A stretch of DNA of 64,000 nucleotides from Aplectana chamaeleonis (lineage: Eukaryota > Nematoda > Chromadorea > Rhabditida > Cosmocercidae). The DNA is taken from contig JAPDOI010000275.1 of NCBI GenBank assembly GCA_029168955.1, positions 248,001-312,000 of the forward strand, in the 5' to 3' direction. The position numbers were made by a program, and so were the translations under genes. Under the pieces are notes generated by a model. That model was not told the DNA's origin and ran no database searches. It saw only the letters and a list, made by a program, of their open reading frames with translations. Positions 12,801 to 24,900 of this stretch are shown here, piece after piece; the first letter of the stretch is position 1; each line of letters begins with the position of its first letter.

Positions 12801-15800
12801 CATATCTCACAGAATCTCTCAGGATAAAGCCCTCGAAAATACTATGAATTTGGTTTGAGGGATGAGGATATCGCCAACAATACTGAAAAAAGCTTTATGC
12901 ATCGAGAAATCAAAAATTTCAGATTTTCTGTGCATATCTCACAGAATCTCTCAGGATATAGCCCTCGAAAATACTATAAATTTGGTTTGAGGGGATGAGG
13001 ATATCGCCAACAATACTGAAAAAAGCTCTATGCATCGAGAAATCAAAAATTTCAGATTTTCTGTGCATATCTCACAGAATCTCTCAGGATATAGCCCTCG
13101 AAAATACTATAAATTTGGTTTGAGGGGATGAGGATATCGCCAGCAATACTGAAGAAAGCTTTAAGCATCGAGAAATCAAAATTTCAGATTTTCTGTGCAT
13201 ATCTCACAGAATCTCTCAGGATATAGCCCTCGAAAATACTATAAATTTGGTTTGAGGGGATGAGGATATCGCCAACAATACTGAAAAAAGCTTTATGCAT
13301 CGAGAAATCAAAAATTTCAGATTTTCTGTGCATATCTCACAGAATCTCTCAGGATATAGCCCTCGAAAATACTATAAATTTGGTTTGAGGGGATGAGGAT
13401 ATCGCCAACAATACTGAAAAAAGCTTTATGCATCGAGAAATCAAAAATTTCAGATTTTCTGTGCATATCTCACAGAATCTCTCAGGATATAGCCCTCGAA
13501 AATACTATAAATTTGGTTTGAGGGATGAGGATATCGCCAACAATACTGAAAAAAGCTTTATGCATCGAGAAATCAAAAATTTCAGATTTTCTGTGCATAT
13601 CTCACAGAATCTCTCAGGATATAGCCCTCGAAAATACTATAAATTTGGTTTGAGGGGATGAGGATATCGCCAACAATACTGAAAAAAGCTCTATGCATCG
13701 AGAAATCAAAAATTTCAGATTTTCTGTGCATATCTCACAGAATCTCTCAGGATATAGCCCTCGAAAATACTATAAATTTCGTTTGAGGGATGAGGATATC
13801 GCCAACAATACTGAAAAAAGCTCTATGCATCGAGAAATCAACAATTTCAGATTTTCTGTGCATATCTCACAGAATCTCTCAGGATATAGCCCTCGAAAAT
13901 ACTATAAATTTCGTTTGAGGGATGAGGATATCGCCAACAATACTGAAAAAAGCTCTATGCATCGAGAAATCAAAAATTTCAGATTTTCTGTGCATATCTC
14001 ACAGAATCTCTCAGGATATAGCCCTCGAAAATACTATAAACTTGGATTGAGGGGATGAGGATATCGCCAACAATACTGAAAAAAGCTTTATGCATCGAGA
14101 AATCAAAAATTTCAGATTTTCTGTGCATATCTCACAGAATCTCTCAGGATATAGCCCTCGAAAATACTATAAACTTGGATTGAGGGGATGAGGATATCGC
14201 CAACAATACTGAAAAAAAGCTTTATGCATCGAGAAATCAAAAATTTCAGATTTTCTGTGCATATCTCACAGAATCTCTCAGGATATAGCCCTCGAAAATA
14301 CTATAAATTTGGTTTGAGGGGATGAGGATATCGCCAACAATACTGAAAAAAGCTCTATGCATCGAGAAATCAAAAATTTCAGATTTTCTGTGCATATCTC
14401 ACAGAATCTCTCAGGATATAGCCCTCGAAAATACTATAAATTTGGTTTGAGGGGATGAGGATATCGCCAACAATACTGAAAAAAAGCTTTATGCATCGAG
14501 AAATCAAAAATTTCAGATTTTCTGTGCATATCTCACAGAATCTCTCAGGATATAGCCCTCGAAAATACTATAAATTTGGTTTGAGGGGATGAGGATATCG
14601 CCAACAATACTGAAAAAAGCTCTATGCATCGAGAAATCAAAAATTCCAGATTTTCTGTGCATATCTCACAGAATCTCTCAGGATATAGCCCTCGAAAATA
14701 CTATAAATTTGGTTTGAGGGATGAGGATATCGCCAACAATACTGAAAAAAAGCTTTATGCATCGAGAAATCAAAAATTTCAGATTTTCTGTGCATATCTC
14801 ACAGAATCTCTCAGGATATAGCCCTCGAAAATACTATAAATTTGGTTTGAGGGGATGAGGATATCGCCAACAATACTGAAAAAAAGCTCTATGCATCGAG
14901 AAATCAAAAAATTCAGATTTTCTGTGCATATCTCACAGAATCTCTCAGGATATAGCCCTCGAAAATACTATAAATTTGGTTTGAGGATGAGGATATCGCC
15001 AACAATACTGAAAAAAGCTTTATGCATCGAGAAATCGAAAATTTCAGATTTTCTGTGCATATCTCACAGAATCTCTCAGGATATAGCCCTCGAAAATACT
15101 ATAAATTTGGTTTGAGGGGATGAGGATATCGCCAACAATACTGAAAAAAGCTTTATGCATCGAGAAATCAAAAATTTCAGATTTTCTGTGCATATCTCAC
15201 AGAATCTCTCAGGATATAGCCCTCGAAAATACTATAAATTTGGTTTGAGGGGATGAGGGTATCGCCAACAATACTGAAAAAAAGTTTTATGCATCGAGAA
15301 ATCAAAAATTTCAGATTTTCTGTGCATATCTCACAGAATCTCTCAGGATATAGCCCTCGAAAATACTATAAATTTGGTTTGAGGGGATGAGGATATCGCC
15401 AACAATACTGAAAAAAGCTCTATGCATCGAGAAATCAAAAATTTCAGATTTTCTGTGCATATCTCACAGAATCTCTCAGGATATAGCCCTCGAAAATACT
15501 ATAAACTTGGATTGAGGGGATGAGGATATCGCCAACAATACTGAAAAAAAGTTTTATGCATCGAGAAATCAAAAATTTCAGATTTTCTGTGCATGTCTCA
15601 CAGAATCTCTCAGGATATAGCCCTCGAAAATACTATAAACTTGGGTTGAGGGGATGAGGATATCGCCAACAATACTGAAAAAAGCTTTATGCATCGAGAA
15701 ATCAAAAATTTCAGATTTTCTGTGCATATCTCACAGAATCTCTCAGGATATAGCCCTCGAAAATACTATAAATTTGGTTTAAGGGGATGAGGATATCGCC

Positions 15801-18233
15801 AACAATACTGAAAAAAGCTCTATGCATCGAGAAATCAAAAATTTCAGATTTTCTGTGCATATCTCACAGAATCTCTCAGGATATAGCCCTCGAAAATACT
15901 ATAAATTTGGTTTAAGGGGATGAGGATATCGCCAACAATACCGAAAAAGCTTTATGCATCGAGAAATCAAAAAATTCAGATTTTCTGTGCATATCTCACA
16001 GAATCTCTCAGGATATAGCCCTCGAAAATACTATAAATTTGGTTTGAGGGATGAGGATATCGCCAACAATACTGAAAAAAGCTTTATGCATCGAGAAATC
16101 AAAAATTTCAGATTTTCTGTGCATATCTCACAGAATCTCTCAGGATATAGCCCTCGAAAATACTATGAATTTGGTTTGAGGGATGAGGATATCGCCAACA
16201 ATACTGAAAAAAGCTTTATGCATCGAGAAATCAAAAATTTCAGATTTTCTGTGCATATCTCACAGAATCTCTCAGGATATAGCCCTCGAAAATACTATAA
16301 ATTTGGTTTAAGGGGATGAGGATATCGCCAACAATACTGAAAAAAGCTCTATGCATCGAGAAATCAAAAATTTCAGATTTTCTGTGCATATCTCACAGAA
16401 TCTCTCAGGATATAGCCCTCGAAAATACTATAAATTTGGTTTGAGGGATGAGGATATCGCCAACAATACTGAAAAAAGCTTTATGCATCGAGAAATCAAA
16501 AATTTCAGATTTTCTGTGCATATCTCACAGAATCTCTCAAGATATAGCCCTCGAAAATACTATAAATTTTGTTTGAGGGATGAGGATATCGCCAACAGTA
16601 CTGAAAAAAGCTTTATGCATCGAGAAATCAAAAATTTCAGATTTTCTGTGCATATCTCACAGAATCTCTCAAGATATAGCCCTCGAAAGTACTATAAATT
16701 TCATTTGAGGGATGAGGATATCGCCAACAATGCTGAAAAAAAGTTTTATGCATCGAGAAATCAAAAATTTCAAATTTTCTGTGCATGTCTCACAGAATCT
16801 CTCAGGATATAGCCCTCGAAAGTACTATAAATTTCATTTGAGGGATGAGGATATCGCCAACAATGCTGAAAAAAAGTTTTATGCATCGAGAAATCAAAAA
16901 TTTCAAATTTTCTGTGCATGTCTCACAGAATCTCTCAGGATATAGCCCTCGAAAATACTATAAACTTGGGTTGAGGGGATGAGGATATCGCCAACAATAC
17001 TGAAAAAAGCTCTATGCATCGAGAAATCAAAAATTTCAAATTTTCTGTGCATGTCTCACAGAATCTCTCAGGATATAGCCCTCGAAAATACTATAAACTT
17101 GGGTTGAGGGGATGAGGATATCGCCAACAATGCTGAAAAAAAGTTTTATGCATCGAGAAATCAAAAATTTCAGATTTTCTGTGCATATCTCACAGAATCT
17201 CTCAGGATATAGCCCTCGAAAATACTATAAATTTGAATTGAGGGGATGAGGATATCGCCAACAATACTGAAAAAGCTTTATGCATCGAGAAATCAAAAAT
17301 TTCAGATTTTCTGTGCATATCTCACAGAATCTCTCAGGATATAGCCCTCGAAAATACTATAAATTTGGTTTAAGGGATGAGGATATCGCCAACAATACTG
17401 AAAAAAGCTTTATGCATCGAGAAATCAAAAATTTCAGATTTTCTGTGCATATCTCACAGAATCTCTCAGGATATAGCCCTCGAAAATACTATAAATTTGG
17501 TTTAAGGGGATGAGGATATCGCCAACAATACTGAAAAAGCTTTATGCATCGAGAAATCAAAAATTTCAGATTTTCTGTGCATATCTCACAGAATCTCTCA
17601 GGATATAGCCCTCGAAAATACTATAAATTTGGTTTGAGGGGATGAGGATATCGCCAACAATACTGAAAAAGCTTTATGCATCGAGAAATCAAAAATTTCA
17701 GATTTTCTGTGCATATCTCACAGAATCTCTCAGGATATAGCCCTCGAAAATACTATAAATTTGGTTTGAGGGGATGAGGATATCGCCAACAATACTGAAA
17801 AAAGCTTTATGCATCGAGAAATCAAAAATTTCAGATTTTCTGTGCATATCTCACAGAATCTCTCAGGATATAGCCCTCGAAAATACTATAAATTTGGTTT
17901 AAGGGGATGAGGATATCGCCAACAATACTGAAAAAAAGCTTTATGCATCGAGAAATCAAAAATTTCAGATTTTCTGTGCATATCTCACAGAACCTCTCAG
18001 GATATAGCCCTCGAAAATACTATAAATTTGGTTTAACGGGATGAGGATATCGCCAACAATACTGAAAAAAGCTTTATGCATCGAGAAATCAAAAATTTCA
18101 GATTTTCTGTGCATATCTCACAGAATCTCTCAGGATATAGCCCTCGAAAATACTATAAATTTCGTTTGAGGGATGAGGATATCGCCAACAATACTGAAAA
18201 CAGCTTTATGCATCGAAAAATCAAAAAATTCAG
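6882..18233. repeat. 133-bp satellite array inside the Helitron (~85 copies)
   Basis: Tandem copies of a 133-bp monomer; for example, GGATATAGCCCTCG recurs at 8113, 8246 and 8379. The monomer includes GAGGATATCGCCAACAATAC, ATGCATCGAGAAATC and an imperfect hairpin AGATTTTCTGTG-CATATCT-CACAGAATCT (10 bp with a 2-nt bulge). The leftmost copy (about 6882-7010) is strongly diverged and contains an extra segment, as expected at an array edge. A 24-bp internal duplication (TGTATGAAAAATTTCAG...) marks several left-hand copies (about 7197, 7350, 7648, 7798) and recurs at 9422, 10505 and 12511. Copies lacking one G (GAGGGATGAGG instead of GAGGGGATGAGG) are 132 bp and therefore keep a reading frame open; they are commoner to the right of 11.6 kb. 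I see no unique spacers and no sign of coding selection. Confidence 0.97.
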
Positions 18234-18463
18234 TCAGGATGCGCTCAGCGCTCAGCAACTGGGACAAAACAAAAATCTGTGATTCTATAGAAGGTCCCTT
18301 TCTCATGATCCTGTAATTGTCGGAATTGAATTGAAGAAAATAGAGACAGGTTAAGAGTGAATATGAAAGAAGGGATAAGAAGAGGATGAGAAGAGAGAAA
18401 CTGAGAATCGAGATGACTGGTTGGAGCATCCACGACGAAACCACGCGCGGAACTAAAGGGAAT
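18234..18463. other. Unassigned Helitron-internal sequence
   Basis: About 230 bp between the 133-bp array and the 84-bp duplication. It begins abruptly with GATGCGCTCAGCGCTCAGC and continues as A/G-rich sequence. Overlapping short frames exist on both strands, but none has a recognisable domain. Confidence 0.5.
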
Positions 18464-18627
18464 GTGGGGAGGACTGACGAGACTCGTGACCTAAGGAGGG
18501 TGACGAAACTCCTGACGATTTGGTTCGCTCTTATAGGAGGCGAGGCAGTGTGGGGAGGACTCACGAGACACGTGACCTAAGGAGGGTGACGAAACTCCTG
18601 GTGATTTGCCTCGGCATTTTAGGAGGC
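18464..18627. repeat. 84-bp tandem duplication
   Basis: Two direct copies start at 18464 and 18548, each beginning GTGGGGAGGACT and containing AAGGAGGGTGACGAAACTCCT followed by a GATTTG segment and TAGGAGGC. Differences are scattered substitutions. AGGAG and CTCCT within each copy can pair as a short stem. The overlapping open frames here follow the duplication and show no known domain. Confidence 0.85.
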
Positions 18628-18780
18628 TTGACCTTGCTTCCACCGTACACTTCCCTTGCACCCCAGACCCGAATCCGCACCCGGCAATCTCGACCGCACG
18701 CGTCGCGGCCGGCACACCGACGCGCGTCGCGGCCGGCACCGGGGCCACCACCGGATGGGCAGGACCGCCGTGTGACAGGG
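18628..18780. other. GC-rich Helitron segment with a 24-bp repeat
   Basis: A strongly GC-rich stretch unlike the AT-rich surroundings. CGCGTCGCGGCCGGCAC occurs at 18699-18715 and again at 18723-18739, a 24-bp period. Open frames on both strands here reflect GC content and are not called as genes. Confidence 0.6.
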
Positions 18781-18795
18781 CGTGGCCAAAAGTGC

Positions 18796-18817
18796 TTCAA
18801 ACTTGGGTAATTGAACC
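18796..18817 (-). other. SL1 spliced-leader-like 22-mer
   Basis: On the minus strand the sequence reads GGTTCAATTACCCAAGTTTG followed by AA. The conserved nematode SL1 leader (established knowledge) differs only at position 5 (T to C) and position 22 (G to A), so 20 of 22 positions agree, including the 16-nt core AATTACCCAAGTTTGA. It is not followed by the GT splice donor and the rest of an SL RNA gene, so it is not a functional SL RNA locus. It lies about 135 nt inside the Helitron 5' end. Possible origins are capture of a trans-spliced mRNA copy, a conserved part of this Helitron family, or a tRNA-like B-box (GGTTCAATT) resembling SL1 by chance. Confidence 0.55.
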
Positions 18818-18935
18818 GGCGACGTTGTTGACTCCTAAGTCATGGCTGGAAAGTGCGTCGTATCCTTTTTTGGTAACACGGTTGACATACGATGCGCCAT
18901 GGACCAAATACCGTGACAGACTGACAGATCCCCTT

Positions 18936-18950
18936 TATATATAGTAAAGA
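18936..18950 (-). other. Helitron 5' terminus
   Basis: Read on the minus strand, the insert begins TCTTTACTATATATA directly after host A (host ...CTTTTATTA). The leading TC and the TCT-TACTA pattern match the usual Helitron 5' end. Confidence 0.8.
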
Positions 18951-21900
18951 TAATAAAAGAATCGGAGCACAAAGTACGACCACCTGGGCCTCCATCACTA
19001 TAGCACTATTTCGTCACATCTCTAACCACTCCAAAACAGTATTGAGCTGTAGGTGCATTTCAGTCTACCAAAACCTTCAAAGTATAGTTAGGCTCATACG
19101 ATTGTGCACTCATTTAGGGGTAGGTTGGGGGATTACGTTTTTCTGTTCTCAACATTCTGTCATCGAAATAGCCAAAAAATCAGCGAGAACTTCGAGTTCT
19201 TTTCCTTTCTTCAGCCAAACGACTTCACCCTCATTGCGTGGGGGAGATTCAATTCTCGGCATCACCTGGGGTCACGACCTTCGTGCGTTGGTGACACGAC
19301 AGGATCATTGACGTGACTTAAAACCACCTCCCGGACTTTATACCCCGCCCCAAACCCCGATGAATAGTTATCAAAATCTTTTCAAGCAGCTTTAAGATCC
19401 ATTCGAGGATTTCTATGTAGCTTAAAACCTTCTTCAACGACGACAACTTCACGGATTGATTCTACAAAAGTAATCAAGGACTATTCTTTAACCACCAGTC
19501 GGATAACGCTTCAAATTCTGATACTACACAACCTCCCCAACCCAAACTCACTCCATAACTCATTAACGAGACTTTTAAATGCAAAATTGATAGCAAATTC
19601 GTGATCAGCGCGTCAAATACCCATTAGACACCAATTTCGCGTCGTTTACTGCATCAGGAAAGGAGAAAATTTTTTTGGCCTGAAAAATCATCAGGCTTAT
19701 CCTTCCATATAATAAAAGAATCGGAGCACAAAGTACGACCACCTGGGCCTCCATCACTATAGCACTATTTCGTCACATCTCTAACCACTCCAAAACAGTA
19801 TTGAGCTGTAGGTGCATTTCAGTCCACCAAAACCTTCAAAGTATAGTTAGGCTCATACGATTGTGCACTCATTTAGGGGTAGGTTGGGGATTACGTTTTT
19901 CTGTTCTCAACATTCTGTCATCGAAATAGCCAAAAAATCAGCGAGAACTTCGAGTTCTTTTCCTTTCTTCAGCCAAACGACTTCACCCTCATTGCGTGGG
20001 GAGATTCAGTTCTCGGCATCACCTGGGGTCACGACCTTCGTGCGTTGGTGACACGACAGGATCATTGACGTGACTTAAAACCACCTCCCGGACTTTATAC
20101 CCCGCCCCAAACCCCGATGAATAGTTATCAAAATCTTTTCAAGCAGCTTTAAGATCCATTCGAGGATTTCTATGTAGCTTAAAAACCTTCTTCAACGACG
20201 ACAACTTCACGGATTGATTCTACAAAAGTAATCAAGGACTATTCTTTAACCACCAGTCGGATAACGCTTCAAATTCTGATACTACACAACCTCCCCAACC
20301 CAAACTCACTCCATAACTCATTAACGAGACTTTTAAATGCAAAATTGATAGCAAATTCGTGATCAGCGCGTCAAATACCCATTAGACACCAATTTCGCGT
20401 CGTTTACTGCATCAGGAAAGGAGAAAAATTTTTTGGCCTGAAAAATCATCAGGCTTATCCTTCCATATAATAAAAGAATCGGAGCACAAAAGTACGACCA
20501 CCTGGGCCTCCATCACTATAGCACTATTTCGTCACATCTCTAACCACTCCAAAACAGTATTGAGCTGTAGGTGCATTTCAGTCCACCAAAACCTTCAAAG
20601 TATAGTTAGGCTCATACGATTGTGCACTCATTTAGGGTAGGTTGGGGGATTACGTTTTTCTGTTCTCAACATTCTGTCATCGAAATAGCCAAAAATCAGC
20701 GAGAACTTCCGAGTTCTTTTCCTTTCTTCAGCCAAACGACTTCACCCTCATTGCGTGGGGAGATTCAGTTCTCGGCATCACCTGGGGTCACGACCTTCGT
20801 GCGTTGGTGACACGACAGGATCATTGACGTGACTTAAAACCACCTCCCGGACTTTATACCCCGCCCCAAACCCCGATGAATAGTTATCAAAATCTTTTCA
20901 AGCAGCTTTAAGATCCATTCGAGGATTTCTATGTAGCTTAAAAACCTTCTTCAACGACGGCAACTTCACGGATTGATTCTACAAAAAGTAATCAAGGACT
21001 ATTCTTTAACCACCAGTCGGATAACGCTTCAAATTCTGATACTACACAACCTCCCCAACCCAAACTCACTCCATAACTCATTAACGAGACTTTTAAATGC
21101 AAAATTGATAGCAAATTCGTGATCAGCGCGTCAAATACCCATTAGACACCAATTTCGCGTCGTTTACTGCATCAGGAAAGGAGAAAAATTTTTTGGCCTG
21201 AAAAATCATCAGGCTTATCCTTCCATATAATAAAAGAATCGGAGCACAAAGTACGACCACCTGGGCCTCCATCACTATAGCACTATTTCGTCACATCTCT
21301 AACCACTCCAAAACAGTATTGAGCTGTAGGTGCATTTCAGTCCACCAAAACCTTCAAAGTATAGTTAGGCTCATACGATTGTGCACTCATTTAGGGGTAG
21401 GTTGGGGATTACGTTTTTCTGTTCTCAACATTCTGTCATCGAAATAGCCAAAAAATCAGCGAGAACTTCGAGTTCTTTTCCTTTCTTCAGCCAAACGACT
21501 TCACCCTCATTGCGTGGGGAGATTCAGTTCTCGGCATCACCTGGGGTCACGACCTTCGTGCGTTGGTGACACGACAGGATCATTGACGTGACTTAAAACC
21601 ACCTCCCGGACTTTATACGCCCCAAACCCCGATGAATAGTTATCAAAATCTTTTCAAGCAGCTTTAAAGATCCATTCGAGGATTTCTATGTAGCTTAAAA
21701 ACCTTCTTCAACGACGACAACTTCACGGATTGATTCTACAAAAGGAATCAAGGACTATTCTTTAACCACCAGTCGGATAACGCTTCAAATTCTGATACTA
21801 CACAACCTCCCCAACCCAAACTCACTCCATAACTCATTAACGAGACTTTTAAATGCAAAATTGATAGCAAATTCGTGATCAGCGCGTCAAATACCCAATA

Positions 21901-24900
21901 GACACCAATTTCGCGTCGTTTACTGCATCAGGAAAGGAGAAAAATTTTTGGCCTGAAAAATCATCAGGCTTATCCTTCCATATAATAAAGAATCGGAGCA
22001 CAAAGTACGACCACCTGGGCCTCCATCACTATAGCACTATTTCGTCACATCTCTAACCACTCCAAAACAGTATTGAGCTGTAGGTGCATTTCAGTCCACC
22101 AAAACCTTCAAAGTATAGTTAGGCTCATACGATTGTGCACTCATTTAGGGGTAGGTTGGGGGATTACGTTTTTCTGTTCTCAACATTCTGTCATCGAAAT
22201 AGCCAAAAATCAGCGAGAACTTCGAGTTCTTTTCCTTTCTTCAGCCAAACGACTTCACCCTCATTGCGTGGGGAGATTCAGTTCTCGGCATCACCTGGGG
22301 TCACGACCTTCGTGCGTTGGTGACACGACAGGATCATTGACGTGACTTAAAACCACCTCCCGGACTTTATACCCCGCCCAAACCCCGATGAATAGTTATC
22401 AAAATCTTTTCAAGCAGCTTTAAGATCCATTCGAGGATTTCTATGTAGCTTAAAAACCTTCTTCAACGACGACAACTTCACGGATTGATTCTACAAAAAG
22501 TAATCAAGGACTATTCTTTAACCACCAGTCGGATAACGCTTCAAATTCTGATACTACACAACCTCCCCAACCCAAACTCACTCCATAACTCATTAACGAG
22601 ACTTTTAAATGCAAAATTGATAGCAAATTCGTGATCAGCGCGTCAAATACCCATTAAACACCAATTTCGCGTCGTTTACTGCATCAGGAAAGGAGAAAAA
22701 TTTTTTGGCCTGAAAAATCATCAGGCTTATCCTTCCATATAATAAAAGAATCGGAGCACAAAGTACGACCACCTGGGCCTCCATCACTATAGCACTATTT
22801 CGTCACATCTCTAACCACTCCAAAACAGTATTGAGCTGTAGGTGCATTTCAGTCCACCAAAACCTTCAAAGTATAGGTAGGCTCATACGATTGTGCGCTC
22901 ATTTAGGGGTAGGTTGGGGATTACGTTTTTCTGTTCTCAACATTCTGTCATCGAAATAGCCAAAAATCAGCGAGAACTTCTGAGTTCTTTTCCTTTCTTC
23001 AGCCAAACGACTTCACCCTCATTGCGTGGGGAGATTCAGTTCTCGGCATGACCTGGGGTCACGACCTGCGTGCGTTGGTGACACGTCAGGATCATTGACG
23101 TGACTTAAAACCACCTCCCGGACTTTATACCCCGGCCCAAACCCCGATGAATAGTTATCAAAATCTTTTCAAGCAGCTTTAAGATCCATTCGAGGATTTC
23201 TATGTAGCTTAAAACCTTCTTCAACGACGACAACTTCACGGATTGATTCTACAAAAGTAATCAAGGACTATTCTTTAACCACCAGTCGGATAACGCTTCA
23301 AATTCTGATACTACACAACCTCCCCAACCCAAACTCACTCCATAACTCATTAACGAGACTTTTAAATGCAAAATTGATAGCAAATTCGTGATCAGCGCGT
23401 CAAATACCTATTAGACACCAATTTCGCGTCGTTTACTGCATCAGGAAGGAGAGAAAAAATTTTTTGGCCTGAAAAATCATCAGGCTTATCCTTCCATATA
23501 ATAAAAGAATCGGAGCACAAAGTACGACCACCTGGGCCTCCATCACTATAGCACTATTTCGTCACATCTCTAACCACTCCAAAACAGCATTGAGCTGTAG
23601 GTGCATTTCAGTCCACCAAAACCTTCAAAGTATAGTTAGGCTCAGACGATTCTGCACTCACTTAGGGGTAGGTTGGGGGGGATTACGTTTTCTGTTCTCA
23701 ACATTCTGTCATCGAAATAGCCAAAAAATCAGCGAGAACTTCGAGTTCTTTTTCCTTTCTTCAGCCAAACGACTTCACCCTCATTGCGTGGGGAGATTCA
23801 AGTTCTCGGCGGCATCCCCTGGGGTCACGACCTTCGTGCGTTGGTGACACGACAGGATCATTGACGTGACTTAAAACCACCTCCCGGACTTTATACCCCG
23901 CCCCAAACCCCGATGAATAGTTATCAAAATCTTTTCAAGCAGCTTTAAGATCCATTCGAGGATTTCTATGTAGCTTAAAAACCTTCTTCAACGACGACAA
24001 CTTCACGGATTGATTCTACAAAAGTAATCAAGGACTATTCTTTAACCACCAGTCGGATAACGCTTCAAATTCTGATACTACACAACCTCCCCAACCCAAA
24101 CTCACTCCATAACTCATTAACGAGACTTTTAAATGCAAAATTGATAGCAAATTCGTGATCAGCGCGTCAAATACCCATTAGACACCAATTTCGCGTCGTT
24201 TACTGCATCAGGAAAGGAGAAAAATACTTTTGGCCTGAAAAATCATCAGGCTTATCCTTCCATATAATAAAAGAATCGGAGCACAAAGTACGACCACCTG
24301 GGCCTCCATCACTATAGCACTATTTCGTCACATCTCTAACCACTCCAAAACAGTATTGAGCTGTAGGTGCATTTCAGTCCACCAAAACCTTCAAAGTATA
24401 GTTAGGCTCATACGATTGTGCACTCATTTAGGGGTAGGTTGGGGGATTACGTTTTTCTGTTCTCAACATTCTGTCATCGAAATAGCCAAAAAATCAGCGA
24501 GAACTTCGAGTTCTTTTCCTTTCTTCAGCCAAACGACTTCACCCTCATTGCGTGGGGGAGATTCAGTTCTCGGCATCACCTGGGGTCACGACCTTCGTGC
24601 GTTGGTGACACGACAGGATCATTGACGTGACTTAAAACCACCTCGGACTTTATACCCCGCCCCAAACCCCGATGAATAGTTATCAAAATCTTTTCAAGCA
24701 GCTTTAAGATCCATTCGAGGATTTCTATGTAGCTTTAAAACCTTCTTCAACGACGACAACTTCACGGATTGATTCTACAAAAGTAATCAAGGACTATTCT
24801 TTAACCACCAGTCGGATAACGCTTCAAATTCTGATACTACACAACCTCCCCAACCCAAACTCACTCCATAACTCATTAACGAGACTTTTAAATGCAAAAT

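Larger units (their letters stand above)
6295..18950 (-). mobile_element. Non-autonomous Helitron carrying a 133-bp satellite array
   Basis: A 12,656-bp insertion inside the 758-bp satellite. The uninterrupted monomer reads CCATATAATAAAAG; here CCATA stops at 6294 and TAATAAAAG resumes at 18951, with no target-site duplication. On the minus strand the insert lies between host A and host T, begins TCTTTACTATATATAAAG and ends in CGCCGCTGG. A 7-bp GC stem with a TGAC/GTCA loop lies 11 nt before that end. The family rule for Helitrons is a 5' TC, a 3' hairpin about 10-12 nt before CTRR, and A^T insertion without duplication, and every point is met. No Rep endonuclease or helicase frame is visible, so it would depend on an autonomous partner. 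Inside, in minus-strand order, are an SL1-like 22-mer, GC-rich repeats, an 84-bp duplication, ~85 copies of the 133-bp satellite, a short unique stretch and a hairpin cluster. The boundaries are direct observation; the Helitron assignment is inference from the termini. Confidence 0.85.

Noticed and set aside
6882..18233. CRISPR-like array
   Set aside because: The repeat unit has no unique spacers, monomers are contiguous, and the setting is eukaryotic.
8455..18282. Open frames of up to 153 codons in the 133-bp satellite (MHREIKNFRF repeats)
   Set aside because: They exist only where adjacent monomers are 132 bp, with no start context, domain or conserved end. Treated as repeat by-products.
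18796..18817. Functional SL1 RNA gene
   Set aside because: No GT donor after the leader and no Sm site or SL RNA stem-loops downstream.
18781..18870. tRNA gene on the minus strand (GGTTCAATT resembling a B-box, TGACTTAGGAGTCA resembling an anticodon arm)
   Set aside because: No D-arm or matching acceptor stem could be assembled, and the loop lacks the usual U33. Kept only as an alternative origin for the SL1-like sequence.
18130..18944. Overlapping frames in the GC-rich Helitron 5' region, as possible captured gene exons
   Set aside because: No recognisable domain, several frames open at once, and a duplicated 84-bp unit explains part of them.
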